A stretch of DNA of 64,000 nucleotides from Chryseosolibacter histidinae (GCF_018598225.1 NZ_JAHESF010000003.1:186001-250000); one strand, 5' to 3'; shown: positions 27,719 to 37,561, counted from the stretch's first letter. A program made the numbers and translations. Notes: a model not told the origin generated them from the sequence alone.

Positions 27719-28798
27719 ATGAAACGCACCTGGATCATAAAAAATATTTGTATTGCACTGACGGTGATGACGGTTTTCGTTCACTGCAAAAATGACGACC
27801 CTGCTACCGACAAAAAAGAGGAACCGATCCCGGAAGGATATTACAAAAATCCGGTGTTCATACCCACGTTTGCCGATCCTACGGTGATCAAAGCCAGCGA
27901 CGGATTCTTCTATGCCTACGCCACGGAAGACGGATGGGATTATGGCGCACCGGCACATATCGTTCCCGTGATCCGGTCGCAAGACCTCGTGACCTGGGAG
28001 TTCATGAACGATGCTTTTGTCACCAAACCGTCGTGGAAAAGTCCCGCCTTTGTCTGGGCGCCCGATATCAACCTGGTCAATGGCAAATATTATCTCTACT
28101 ACTCTCTTTCGTTGTGGGAAGATCCGAACCCCGGCATTGGCCTCGCCGTCAGCGACTCGCCTGTCGGTCCATTTGTGGACAAGGGAAAAATACTGCTGAG
28201 CAACGAGGTGGGTGTGGGCAATTCCATCGATCCATTTTACTACGAGGAAGGCGGCAAAAAGTATCTTTTCTGGGGAAGCTTCCGCGGCATCTATGGCATT
28301 GCGTTAACAGATGACGGCACCGCGATCACAGGCACCAAGTTCCAGGTGGCCGGCGACTGGATGGAGGGCACCTACATTTTTAAACACAACAACTACTATT
28401 ATCTCTTCGGCTCCAACGGCCATTGCTGCCTGGGCCGGGAGACACCTTATAAAGTATTGATCGGAAGGTCATCGTCTATTGAAGGACCGTACGTCAATCA
28501 ACAGGGGCAAAGTTTGATCACAAACCAGGGAAATCTTTTTCTCGAGGGCGATCCCTCCCCCGGAGTCACTACCGGTTTTGCAGGACCAGGGCACAACGCC
28601 GAGATCGTCACTGATGACAATGGCACTGACTGGTTTCTCTATCATGCCGTTGATAAGGGCCGGCCGCTTCTTCCCAATGGTGCCACACGGCGGCCTCTGA
28701 TGATCGACAGGATCGAATGGGTGAACGACTGGCCTAAGATCGAACTTAGCGAACCCAGTGAGACAGCGCAACCTAAACCCGTGTTTTTGAATGACTAG
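27719..28798 (+). CDS. GH43 glycoside hydrolase lipoprotein (type A copy 1), endo-arabinanase-like
   Basis: Five-bladed-propeller hydrolase, 359 residues, lipobox Cys at residue 23 (FVHC). The catalytic triad is D53 in FADPT, D171 in NSIDPF and E216 in WMEGTYI; FVWAPDINLVNGKYYLYYS (about 111-129) is the family blade motif. The closing NAEIVTDDNGTDWFLYHA matches endo-arabinanase-like GH43 members. It is most like the GH43 at 30908 in this cluster (shared FADPTVI, PGHN and DW-YHA motifs). The stop overlaps the start of the next GH43 by 8 bp. Confidence 0.88.
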   Translation: MKRTWIIKNICIALTVMTVFVHCKNDDPATDKKEEPIPEGYYKNPVFIPTFADPTVIKASDGFFYAYATEDGWDYGAPAHIVPVIRSQDLVTWEFMNDAFVTKPSWKSPAFVWAPDINLVNGKYYLYYSLSLWEDPNPGIGLAVSDSPVGPFVDKGKILLSNEVGVGNSIDPFYYEEGGKKYLFWGSFRGIYGIALTDDGTAITGTKFQVAGDWMEGTYIFKHNNYYYLFGSNGHCCLGRETPYKVLIGRSSSIEGPYVNQQGQSLITNQGNLFLEGDPSPGVTTGFAGPGHNAEIVTDDNGTDWFLYHAVDKGRPLLPNGATRRPLMIDRIEWVNDWPKIELSEPSETAQPKPVFLND

Positions 28799-29804
28799 AA
28801 AAATATTGCTAATCCTGGCGTTGCTGATCTGCGTGACCGGCCTGAAAGCACAAACGAAGCAGACTTTTACCAATCCGCTCCTTCCCTCGGGTGCCGATCC
28901 CTGGGCCATTTATCACAACGGATATTACTACTATACCCACACGCTGGGCACCCGCATCGCGCTCTGGAAAACAAAAGATCTTTCTGCCTTGAAAGATGTC
29001 GCACCCAAAACGATATGGACGCCACCGGCCGCGGGTCCTAATTCAGCGGCTATATGGGCACCAGAGCTTCATTTGCTCGACAACAAATGGTATATCTACT
29101 ACACCGCTACTGATAAGGCAAACAAGGGTGACGCCAACCGTTATGTGTTCGTGCTTGAAAATACATCAGCCGATCCGCTGGAAGGCACCTGGGTAGACAA
29201 AGGGAAAGTGAACACCGGATACTCCGGACTTGACGGTTCTGTTTTCGAACATCGCGGCATCCGTTACTTTATGTACTCGGCCTATGTCGGTCCTCAGAGT
29301 GTGCTGGTGATCGCTAAAATGAAAAACCCATGGACATTGGAAGGAACACAGGCCATCATCGCCTCTCCTACCCTGCCGTGGGAAAAATTCGGCGGCCGCG
29401 AAATACTGGAAGGTCCGGAATTCCTGGCAGGCAAGAAGGACGAGGTGTTCATCGCCTATTCAGCGAGCGCCTGCTGGGCCGATGAATATGCCCTGGGCAT
29501 GCTAGTCGCCAAAAGCTCCGCCGACCTGCTGGATCCACACCAATGGACAAAATTAGCTTCGCCTGTATTCCGTCAGTCACCGGAGCATAACGTATTTGCT
29601 ACCGGGCACAATGCTTTCGTCGTGTCAGCGGATGGAAAAGAGCATTGGATCCTGTATCATGCGAATACAGGTGCCGGTCAGGGATGCGACCACCGAAGAT
29701 CGCCCCGCCTGCAACAATTCTTATGGAAAGAAGATGGCCGGCCCGACTTCGGTGTGCCTGTAAAAATCGATTCCGTATTAACGGCACCCACTCGGAATGA
29801 CTAG
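28791..29804 (+). CDS. GH43 glycoside hydrolase (type B copy 1), exo-arabinofuranosidase-like
   Basis: Secreted hydrolase of 337 residues; signal peptide to about residue 21 (LKAQ). Triad: D36 in SGADPW, D148 in GLDGSVF and E207 in EILEGPE; IWAPELHLLDNKWYIYY (88-104) is typical. The NPLLPSGADPW and GYYYYTHTLG pattern resembles the exo-1,5-alpha-L-arabinofuranosidase group of GH43 (subfamily 26 by memory, to be confirmed). It overlaps the previous gene by 8 bp and the frame of the next by 8 bp, so the four GH43 genes are tightly coupled. A close paralogue follows directly. Confidence 0.87.
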   Translation: MTRKILLILALLICVTGLKAQTKQTFTNPLLPSGADPWAIYHNGYYYYTHTLGTRIALWKTKDLSALKDVAPKTIWTPPAAGPNSAAIWAPELHLLDNKWYIYYTATDKANKGDANRYVFVLENTSADPLEGTWVDKGKVNTGYSGLDGSVFEHRGIRYFMYSAYVGPQSVLVIAKMKNPWTLEGTQAIIASPTLPWEKFGGREILEGPEFLAGKKDEVFIAYSASACWADEYALGMLVAKSSADLLDPHQWTKLASPVFRQSPEHNVFATGHNAFVVSADGKEHWILYHANTGAGQGCDHRRSPRLQQFLWKEDGRPDFGVPVKIDSVLTAPTRND

Positions 29805-29862
29805 TATTATCACGAAATTACCAGAAGAAAAATTGACAGACAATCACAAAAACGATCACCAC

Positions 29863-30903
29863 ATGATGAGACGATTCCTTTTGATACTGCTTGTAGCCGG
29901 CACGTTGGTTTTACCTGCGTCCGGCCAGCGGGCGGTCTTTACCAATCCTTTGCTGCCTTCCGGCGCCGATCCGTGGAGCATTCACAAAGACGGATATTAT
30001 TATTACACGCATACCCTGGGTAACCGCGTCGATCTCTGGAAAACAAAAAGTCTTGCCGACCTGAAAGCAGCCGAACGCAAAACCATCTTTACACCACCTT
30101 TCGGTACATCGTATTCAAAAGAGCTGTGGGCACCTGAGATCCATTTTCTACGGGGCAAGTGGTATGTATACGTGGCAGCCGACGATGGCAAAAATGACAA
30201 CCACCGGTTGTATGTACTGGAGAACTCATCCGCTGATCCGATGACCGGAACGTGGGAATTCAAAGGAAAAATTTCCGATGCTTCGGATAAATGGGCCATC
30301 GATGGCTCCGTGTTCGAACATCAGCAACAACTATACATGGTGTGGTCAGGATGGGAAGGCAACACCAACGGTCGCCAGGATATTTACATCGCACGGCTGA
30401 AGAATCCCTGGACCATAGACGGGCAGCGGGTAAAAATATCACAGCCGGAATACGCATGGGAGCGTCATGGCGACCTGAACGATCCTAACAATCCCCCACA
30501 CGTAGACGTGAACGAAGGCCCGCAGGTGTTGGTGCACGGCGACAAACTCTTCCTCATCTACTCGGCCAGCGGCTGCTGGACAGATTATTATACACTCGGC
30601 ATGCTCACGGCTTCGGCGAAAAGTAATTTGCTAGAGGCAGCCTCGTGGACAAAATCAGCCGAGCCTGTGTTCAAACCTGTTCCCGAAAATCAGGTGTATG
30701 CACCGGGCCACAATTCGTTTTTCAAATCGCCCGACGGCAAAGAAGACTGGATACTGTACCATGCCAATCCTGAAGCCGGCCAGGGATGTGGCGGGCATCG
30801 ATCACCCCGCGCACAGAAGTTTACCTGGAAAGCTGATGGCACTCCCGATTTCGGTACACCTGTGAGGGAGGGAGAAGCATTACCCATACCCTCAGGAAGA
30901 TAA
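29863..30903 (+). CDS. GH43 glycoside hydrolase (type B copy 2), exo-arabinofuranosidase-like
   Basis: Paralogue of the preceding enzyme, 346 residues from ATG-ATG at 29863 where a clean signal peptide begins (MMRRFLLILLVAG, cleaved near SGQ). The frame is open to 29797, but the extra 22 residues are polar. Triad: D36 in SGADPW, D147 in AIDGSVF, E218 in VNEGPQ. It has about ten extra residues before the acid Glu (DLNDPNNPPHVDV) compared with copy 1, which may change the active-site rim. Likely a tandem duplication followed by divergence. Confidence 0.87.
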   Translation: MMRRFLLILLVAGTLVLPASGQRAVFTNPLLPSGADPWSIHKDGYYYYTHTLGNRVDLWKTKSLADLKAAERKTIFTPPFGTSYSKELWAPEIHFLRGKWYVYVAADDGKNDNHRLYVLENSSADPMTGTWEFKGKISDASDKWAIDGSVFEHQQQLYMVWSGWEGNTNGRQDIYIARLKNPWTIDGQRVKISQPEYAWERHGDLNDPNNPPHVDVNEGPQVLVHGDKLFLIYSASGCWTDYYTLGMLTASAKSNLLEAASWTKSAEPVFKPVPENQVYAPGHNSFFKSPDGKEDWILYHANPEAGQGCGGHRSPRAQKFTWKADGTPDFGTPVREGEALPIPSGR

Positions 30904-30907
30904 TTGC

Positions 30908-31921
30908 ATGCGAGTAAGATATTGTTTCTTCACCTGGCTCATCATCACCGCTGCGACAGCCAGTGCTCAGAACACGTATACTAACCCGGTATACGCTTCG
31001 GACTTTGCCGATCCTACCGTGATCCGCGGCCACGATGGTGTATTCTACGCGTATGCCACCAACTCGGGAAGCGGCTCGGCATTCCGCAACATCCAGGTGG
31101 CGAAGTCAGACGACCTTGTCACGTGGAGGCTGGTGGGCGATGCACTTCCGCTAAAACCGGTATGGGCCGACCGTGATTTCTGGGCACCGCATGTTTTGTA
31201 TGACGCCGTCAGAAAGCAATACTTTCTTTATTACTCCGGCGAATCACCCGATGAAAAAACCGGAAAGTGCATCGGAGTAGCCGTCTCCGACAAACCCGAA
31301 GGGCCTTTCAGGGACACCGGCAAACCACTCGTTTGTGGGGAGAGTTTTATCAACATCGATCCCATGGCTTTCGATGATCCCGTTACAGGGCAGAAGTGGC
31401 TGTATTGGGGTTCGGCCCACCTGCCCATTCATTTACAAGAATTGGCGGATGACCGTGTATCCTTCAAAACAGGTACCCGGCCCGTTGACGTTGTGTCGGC
31501 TTACAGAAACTCTGAATACAGTAAGCTGATCGAAGGTGCCTGGTTACACTACCACAATGGATACTATTATCTCTTTTACTCAGGCGATAATTGCTGCGGC
31601 GACAAAGCCAACTACGCCGTGATGGTATCGCGTGCGCGGAAAGCTGACGGTCCGTTCGAAGCATTCGGCAATGTACCTGGAAAAGGAGGCACTCCTATCC
31701 TGGCAAAGAATACAACCTGGCTCGCACCCGGGCACAATTCAGTGATTACCGATGATGGCGGCAACGACTGGATCGTGTATCACGCTATCGGTGCAAGTGC
31801 TGCACTGAAAAACAAGGGCCGCGTTATGCTCATCGACCGGTTGCAATACCGGGATGACTGGCCGTATATAAAGACGCAGAGCCCGGCTACAACGCCGCAG
31901 CCCGCGCCTGTGATCAAATAA
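30908..31921 (+). CDS. GH43 glycoside hydrolase (type A copy 2), arabinanase-like
   Basis: Secreted 337-residue propeller hydrolase; signal peptide to about residue 20 (ATASAQ). Triad: D35 in FADPTVI, D151 in NIDPMAF, E209 in LIEGAWL; FWAPHVLYDAVRKQYFLYYS is the blade motif and APGHNSV...DWIVYHA the closing motif. It starts 4 bp after the previous stop. It resembles the first GH43 of the cluster more than its immediate neighbours, giving the order A-B-B-A. It carries a signal peptidase I type signal, not a lipobox, so it may be released into the periplasm. Confidence 0.88.
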   Translation: MRVRYCFFTWLIITAATASAQNTYTNPVYASDFADPTVIRGHDGVFYAYATNSGSGSAFRNIQVAKSDDLVTWRLVGDALPLKPVWADRDFWAPHVLYDAVRKQYFLYYSGESPDEKTGKCIGVAVSDKPEGPFRDTGKPLVCGESFINIDPMAFDDPVTGQKWLYWGSAHLPIHLQELADDRVSFKTGTRPVDVVSAYRNSEYSKLIEGAWLHYHNGYYYLFYSGDNCCGDKANYAVMVSRARKADGPFEAFGNVPGKGGTPILAKNTTWLAPGHNSVITDDGGNDWIVYHAIGASAALKNKGRVMLIDRLQYRDDWPYIKTQSPATTPQPAPVIK

Positions 31922-31945
31922 CAAAACCAAAAACCGTAATACTAT

Positions 31946-33046
31946 ATGAAACAAGTAAAACAACTGTGGCTGATATTGCTCGTGTCGGTCGCGCTGTTCT
32001 CCGGCTGCAGGCAGGAAGCACAGAAAGAAACCCAGGTAGCGCCACAACCGGTAGCCCGCGAGATATGGACGAAAGAACAAGCGGCAGATTGGTACAAACA
32101 GTGGGGATGGCTGCGGGGCGCTGACTTTATTCCCAGCACTGCCATCAACCAGCTTGAAATGTGGCAGGCCGAAACATTTGATACCGCCACCATCAACCGC
32201 GAGCTGGGCTGGGCCGAAGGCATAGGCATGAACTCCATGCGCGTATACCTCCATCACCTGGCATGGAAAGTAGACCCCGAAGGTTTCAAGAACCGCATGG
32301 ACCAATATCTTTCCATTGCTGACCGTCATCACATCTCTACCTTATTCGTGTTCTTCGACGATTGCTGGAACCCCACCTACCAGCCCGGCAAGCAACCCGA
32401 TCCGAAACCAGGAATTCATAACTCAGGTTGGGTGCGTGACCCCGGTGATAAACTTCACAGCGACACAACATTGATGGCTACGCTGGAGCAGTATGTGAAA
32501 GATGTGCTTACGCGATTTGAAAACGATAAGCGCATTGTGTTGTGGGATGTTTACAACGAGCCCGGCAACTCGAAGTATGGCAACAAATCTATGCCCTTAC
32601 TGCAGGCCGTATTCAAATGGGGCCGCGAAATAGATCCTTCACAGCCATTGTCGGCCGGCGTGTGGAACAAAGAGCTGGTAGACCTGAACAACTATCAGCT
32701 TGCAAACTCAGACGTGATCACCTATCACAATTACAGTGATCCCGCCGATCACAAGCAATGGATCGACAGCCTGCGCACCTATGGACGTCCGTTGATCTGT
32801 ACCGAGTACATGGCCCGCACCCGTGGCAGCCGTTTCGACAATATCATGCCGATGCTGAAACAGGAGAACATCGGCGCCTACAACTGGGGCCTCGTGTCAG
32901 GCAAGACCAATACGATCTTCGCATGGAGCGATCCGCGTCCCGATGGCAAAGAACCACCCGTATGGTTCCACGACATTTTCCGCAAAGACGGCACACCTTA
33001 TAAAAAAGAAGAAGTTGCCGTGATCAAAAAGCTCACCGGTAAATAA
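31946..33046 (+). CDS. Clan GH-A (cellulase/xylanase-like) glycoside hydrolase lipoprotein
   Basis: TIM-barrel retaining hydrolase of 366 residues with lipobox Cys21 (LFSGC). The acid/base is in LWDVYNEPGN (N204-E205) and the nucleophile in LICTEYMAR (E287), the two strand-4 and strand-7 glutamates of clan GH-A. SMRVYLHHLAW and VFFDDCWNP resemble proteins often labelled 1,4-beta-xylanase or cellulase in Bacteroidota genomes. The exact family and substrate cannot be read; given the neighbours it may cut a backbone or side chain (galactan, xylan or arabinan) that carries arabinose. Last gene of the locus. Confidence 0.82.
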   Translation: MKQVKQLWLILLVSVALFSGCRQEAQKETQVAPQPVAREIWTKEQAADWYKQWGWLRGADFIPSTAINQLEMWQAETFDTATINRELGWAEGIGMNSMRVYLHHLAWKVDPEGFKNRMDQYLSIADRHHISTLFVFFDDCWNPTYQPGKQPDPKPGIHNSGWVRDPGDKLHSDTTLMATLEQYVKDVLTRFENDKRIVLWDVYNEPGNSKYGNKSMPLLQAVFKWGREIDPSQPLSAGVWNKELVDLNNYQLANSDVITYHNYSDPADHKQWIDSLRTYGRPLICTEYMARTRGSRFDNIMPMLKQENIGAYNWGLVSGKTNTIFAWSDPRPDGKEPPVWFHDIFRKDGTPYKKEEVAVIKKLTGK

Positions 33047-33051
33047 TTATT

Positions 33052-33084
33052 GCAAGCCGTTGCACAAGACCTGCAGCGGCTTGC
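33052..33084 (+). terminator. Hairpin at the end of the PUL operon
   Basis: GCAAGCCGTTGCA (33052-33064) pairs with TGCAGCGGCTTGC (33072-33084) over 13 bp with one G-U, around a 7-nt loop. It begins 6 nt after the stop of the last enzyme gene. It is followed by TTCCTGCCC, not a T-run, so it may be a transcript-stabilising 3' end or a terminator of the less T-dependent kind. Confidence 0.6.
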
Positions 33085-33242
33085 TTCCTGCCCTTCATCC
33101 ATTTCAGAATCCGTCAGGGCATTTGAACCTGATGAAATTTAAGGTAATTTTAGATCATAGTCGGTAGTATTTGCAAGAAGTCCATCACGCTCATTGGACT
33201 ACTATCATTGGGAGACATCATTCAATCCATAACCCAATCACT

Positions 33243-34931
33243 ATGAGAACCCTTCTAAAATATTTCTGTTTCTTAGTCCTGATCGCCATGATGTGTGACT
33301 GCAGCGGGAGCAAAAACCGGGAGACACTGCAGCGCGAATTGCAGTCCATAGACCTGATGCGAGGTGAGGTCACCCTTTGCGGTTCCGGCGCTGACGAATT
33401 CGGCAAGGTAGAATTCGCCCAGTCGTGCCTGGAGAAAGTCAGGGCTGATTTCAACCTGGCCACGGCGCTGCTTCACTCGTTCGAGTATCCGGAAGCAGAA
33501 AAGGTTTTCGTAAAAGTGATCGATGAAGATCCCAACTGTCTCATGGCTTACTGGGGCGTGGCGATGAGTAACTTTCATCCCCTGTGGGCACCGCCATCAA
33601 AAGAAGAGCTTGAAAAAGGCACCCGGATCATCGGACTCGCCCGTTCGCTCGAGAGCAAATCCCAAAAAGAATCGGATTACCTGGAAGCCGTGGCAGTGAT
33701 GTTTACCGACTGGGATAAGATCGACCACACCACACGCCTCCAGAAATTTGAAAATGCAACCGAGAAGATCTATCAAAAATATCCTGACGACAAGGAAGCT
33801 GCCATCTTCTACGCGCTTGCATTGCGCGCAGCCTCGAGTCCTGAAGACAAGTCGTTCGCCAAACAACGCAAGGCCGGTGAAATATTGAATGCCCTTTTTT
33901 CCGCCGAGCCCGATCATCCAGGCATTGCCCATTACCTGATCCACACATTCGATTATCCCGAGCTGGCAGAGCTGGCTTTGCCTGCCGCCAGGAAGTATGC
34001 CTCCATCGCTGCAGCATCGGCCCACGCCCAGCACATGCCGTCTCATATTTTCACACGGCTTGGCTTGTGGGATGAATCCATTCAATCGAATTCAAAAATG
34101 ATCTCAGCGGCACAATGTTATGCAGAAAGCTCTGGTATAAAAGGCCATTGGGACGAGGAGCTTCACGGCATCGATTACATCGTATACGCTTATTTGCAGC
34201 AGGGAAGAGACAGCATCGCCGGAGACCAGGTTGCCTATATGAGCACGATCAGCGAAGTCTTTCCCATCAACAATAAGGAGGCCTATTCTTTTGCCGCGGT
34301 TCCCGCAAGGTATGCCCTGGAACGCAGAAGCTGGAAAGAAGCTGCAGCCCTTCAGTTGAGGCCTGCTAATTTCCCCTGGGATAACTACCCGTGGGAAAGA
34401 TCGATCATTTCCTTTGGCAGAGCATTGGGGGCCGTGCACACACGCGATCTCAATTCAGCCAGGGCGGCACTGGCAGAATTAAAAGCCAACCATGCCACGC
34501 TGTTGGAAAAAGGTAAGACGTATCAGGCAAGACAGGTGCAGGTGCAGATGCTGGCATCAGAAGCCTGGATCCAGTTTTTACAAGGCAATAAAAAAGAAGC
34601 CGTCAGGCTGATGACAGAAGCCGCGGAGCGTGAAGACGCTACTGAAAAAGATTCTGTAACACCGGGAGAGGTTGTACCTGCCAGGGAATTGCTGGGAGAT
34701 CTGTACCTGGAAATAGGCGAGCCAACCAAAGCGCTGGAAGCATACGAGGCAGATCTTAAAACACACCGCCGGAGATTCAATGGGTTATATGGTGCCGGCC
34801 TTGCAGCTTCAAAATCGGGCGACACAAAAAAAGCAATCACATATTATCAGGAGCTGATAGAAACCGCAAAGCTTTCGGAAGGCAGGGCTGAGCTGGAAAC
34901 TGCAAGATCGTTTTTGAGGAAGCATATGTAA
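33243..34931 (+). CDS. TPR-repeat lipoprotein
   Basis: A 562-residue secreted protein; from the ATG at 33243 it has a lipoprotein-type signal (LVLIAMMCDCSG). The body is alpha-helical with TPR units, e.g. SFEYPEAEKVFVKVIDEDPNCLMAYWGVAMS near 85-120 and GEPTKALEAYEADLKTHRRRFNGLYGAGLAA near the C terminus. HAQHMPSHIFTRLGLWDESI in the middle is conserved in a Bacteroidota/Acidobacteria TPR group of unknown role. It is followed by a permease gene, possibly cotranscribed. Function unknown; protein interaction is the likely mode. Confidence 0.8.
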   Translation: MRTLLKYFCFLVLIAMMCDCSGSKNRETLQRELQSIDLMRGEVTLCGSGADEFGKVEFAQSCLEKVRADFNLATALLHSFEYPEAEKVFVKVIDEDPNCLMAYWGVAMSNFHPLWAPPSKEELEKGTRIIGLARSLESKSQKESDYLEAVAVMFTDWDKIDHTTRLQKFENATEKIYQKYPDDKEAAIFYALALRAASSPEDKSFAKQRKAGEILNALFSAEPDHPGIAHYLIHTFDYPELAELALPAARKYASIAAASAHAQHMPSHIFTRLGLWDESIQSNSKMISAAQCYAESSGIKGHWDEELHGIDYIVYAYLQQGRDSIAGDQVAYMSTISEVFPINNKEAYSFAAVPARYALERRSWKEAAALQLRPANFPWDNYPWERSIISFGRALGAVHTRDLNSARAALAELKANHATLLEKGKTYQARQVQVQMLASEAWIQFLQGNKKEAVRLMTEAAEREDATEKDSVTPGEVVPARELLGDLYLEIGEPTKALEAYEADLKTHRRRFNGLYGAGLAASKSGDTKKAITYYQELIETAKLSEGRAELETARSFLRKHM

Positions 34932-35092
34932 GTAGGTTGGAGTCTACCGCCCGGCTCCGAACAATTTCGACCTCCAGCGCACAGCGATGTGATCTCAAAC
35001 CCGCGTATTATGCCAGAATAGCATTTTTATTCTGGACCAATCTTGGCATGCGTTCAATGGTTAAGCGACGGCATCTTTTAACCATAAGAAAT

Positions 35093-37438
35093 ATGCTCAA
35101 ACAGTATTTGACAATTGCCTTCAGGCACTTCAGCCGGTACAAAAAATATACATTGATCAATACCGCCGGGTTAAGCATGGGGCTGGCCTTGAGCATGTTC
35201 ATTTTATTATGGATCACGGATGAGTCACGGATTGACAAATTTCACCATGAAGGTGAACGGATATACCGCGTGTTCAACAATTATACGTACTCAGACGGAG
35301 CCATCACAACCGGGTATCTAAGCCAGAGCCCACTGGCCGAAGCTGTGTTGAATGAGATACCCGAAGCGCAACAGGCGATCCGCGTCTCACCTCTTTTTCA
35401 GTCTTTGTTTCAATTTGAAAATGTTGGCTTCAGCGAGTCAGGATACTATGCTGATCGCCCGTTCTTTGAAATGTTTACCTTTCCTCCGGTTAATGGCAAT
35501 CTTACTGATCCGCTTCCCGATAAAAATTCAGTAGCCATCTCACAATCGTTGTCCAATAAGCTTTTCAAAGGTCAAAATCCGATCGGCAAAATTCTGAAAG
35601 TCGATAAGCTCCACGACCTCAGGGTCACGGCCATTTTTGCAGACCCACCGGCACATTCGTCGTTGAAATTTTCATTCGTCATTCCTTTTGAAGTGTTGCT
35701 CGATGACCAGCCCGGATTGAAGGGGTGGGAAAACAATTCGCTGTTCACTTACATAAAATTGAAACCAGGCACGTCGTTAAAAACAGTCAACCAAAAGTTA
35801 AACGCCATCTTTAAAAAGAATTGTTCTTCATGCAGGAATGAATCATTCCTGTTTCCATTCGAAGACCTGCATCTTTATGGACAGTTCAAGGATGGGAAAG
35901 CGTCGGGTGGCCGTATTGAATATGTAAGGATCTTCATTTTTACAGTTCTTTTTATTCTGTTCATGGCGTGCGCCAACTTTACCAATCTCGCCACAGCACA
36001 GGCAACTACCCGCTGGCGTGAAGTGGGTGTGAGAAAAGTTGCCGGAGCACATAAAAGAATGCTCATCCAGCAATTCTTAGGAGAATCCGTATTCCTTTCA
36101 ACGGTCAGCTTCGTTTTCGCCATTGTCGTCGTTGAGCTGCTAATGCCTTTTTTCAATGGACTCACCAATAAGAATATCTCGCTTTTTGAAGACACCACTA
36201 CCCTAATGAGCTTCGCCGGCGTTACACTTTTTACCGGCCTCCTTGCCGGCACTTATCCCGCATTCTATCTGTCATCTGTAAAACCGGTTCATGCGCTGAA
36301 GGGTATGTCTTACAGCAGCCAGCTGGGTGGGTTGCGGAAGAGCCTCGTCATTTTTCAATTTTCTCTTTCGGTGATACTGATAGCGAGCAGCTTCACCGTT
36401 CACAAACAAATAGCTTTCGTCCGCTCCAAAAACCTGGGGTTTGAAAAAGAGAACATCCTGACATTTACATTGAGTGAAAACGTGGCCAGCAGTCTCGACG
36501 GTTTTAAAACACAAGTGAAACAGATACCCGGTGTTGAAGCTATTGGCCTTGCTAACCAGCAGCCCTTCCGGGTGCTCCGGTTCTGGAACGATATTTCATG
36601 GCCGGGAAAATCCAAAGACCAAACGATTTCATTTGATGTATTAACCTGCGACGAAGGCTTTATACCAGCGTTGAAAATACAACTTATAGAAGGGCGGAAT
36701 TTTACACCTGAAGACCGGGAGGATTCAAGGAACTTCATTATCAATGAAACGGCGGCAGCTATCATGGGATTGAAAGATCCCATCGGCGCCTCCATTTTCA
36801 CAGGGTCCGATGAAGGAAAGGTCATTGGACTAGTAAAGGATTTCAATCACACCAGTCTACACCGGAAGATCGGCCCATTATTGATCAGTCACAGAGACAA
36901 CAACCGATTTGTTTTTGTAAGGATCACCGGCAAGGCAGCAGAGTCATCCATAGCACAACTTCAGCAATTACACAAAAAGCACGACCCTGATTCTCCCTTT
37001 CAATACCAGTTTCTCGGTGAGACTTTCAATCGCGAATATGAAAGCGAGAATGTGATGGGAACGCTATCCCTTACTTTCGCAGCCATTGCGATCTTCATTT
37101 GTTGCATCGGGTTGTTCGGTCTTGTTTCTTTTGTCATTGAACGAAGATCAAAAGAGATCGGCATCCGGAGAGTGCTGGGTGCCGGCGCCAATACCATTGT
37201 TATACTACTCTCCAGAGACTTCATCTTCATCATCCTCATTGCGCTTGCCATCGCGCTTCCGCTGGCGTTTTACATAGCAAACCAGTGGCTGCAGAATTTT
37301 GCATACCGGGTAGACGCAAACTGGGACGTGTTTGCCGCTGCCGGGGCAGTTTCTGCATTTGTTGCATTGGTCACCGTGAGTGCAGAAACATTAAAAGCTG
37401 CCATTGCCAATCCTGTGGATTCTCTGCGAAACGAATAG
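35093..37438 (+). CDS. FtsX/MacB-type ABC transporter permease without adjacent ATPase
   Basis: Large permease of 781 residues from the ATG at 35093 (MLKQYLTIAFRHFSRYKKYTLINTAGL); the frame open from 34937 begins with non-family residues. Layout: TM near 20-42, MacB_PCD periplasmic domain, three-TM FtsX block near 280-440, a second periplasmic domain, and a second FtsX block near 665-775 (FGLVSFVIERRSKEIGIRRVLGA). This double-length, orphan permease type is abundant in Bacteroidota and presumably uses an ATPase encoded elsewhere. The substrate is unknown. The region is somewhat AT-richer than the PUL. Confidence 0.9.
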   Translation: MLKQYLTIAFRHFSRYKKYTLINTAGLSMGLALSMFILLWITDESRIDKFHHEGERIYRVFNNYTYSDGAITTGYLSQSPLAEAVLNEIPEAQQAIRVSPLFQSLFQFENVGFSESGYYADRPFFEMFTFPPVNGNLTDPLPDKNSVAISQSLSNKLFKGQNPIGKILKVDKLHDLRVTAIFADPPAHSSLKFSFVIPFEVLLDDQPGLKGWENNSLFTYIKLKPGTSLKTVNQKLNAIFKKNCSSCRNESFLFPFEDLHLYGQFKDGKASGGRIEYVRIFIFTVLFILFMACANFTNLATAQATTRWREVGVRKVAGAHKRMLIQQFLGESVFLSTVSFVFAIVVVELLMPFFNGLTNKNISLFEDTTTLMSFAGVTLFTGLLAGTYPAFYLSSVKPVHALKGMSYSSQLGGLRKSLVIFQFSLSVILIASSFTVHKQIAFVRSKNLGFEKENILTFTLSENVASSLDGFKTQVKQIPGVEAIGLANQQPFRVLRFWNDISWPGKSKDQTISFDVLTCDEGFIPALKIQLIEGRNFTPEDREDSRNFIINETAAAIMGLKDPIGASIFTGSDEGKVIGLVKDFNHTSLHRKIGPLLISHRDNNRFVFVRITGKAAESSIAQLQQLHKKHDPDSPFQYQFLGETFNREYESENVMGTLSLTFAAIAIFICCIGLFGLVSFVIERRSKEIGIRRVLGAGANTIVILLSRDFIFIILIALAIALPLAFYIANQWLQNFAYRVDANWDVFAAAGAVSAFVALVTVSAETLKAAIANPVDSLRNE

Positions 37439-37444
37439 GGCGCT

Positions 37445-37459
37445 GTTCTTTTAAAGAAC
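37445..37459 (+). repeat. Small palindrome after the permease gene
   Basis: GTTCTTT-T-AAAGAAC is a perfect 7-bp inverted repeat just after the permease stop, flanked by GCGC on both sides. It may be a weak terminator or an operator. Little else can be said. Confidence 0.3.
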
Positions 37460-37561
37460 CGATGCGCATTTTAAAGACTCGGCTGGAGTGCCAAAAAAGG
37501 TTCTGTGCATACCCATTCCGTTGCTTCGGCGAATAGTGGCGCCAAAACCCGACATTGATTC

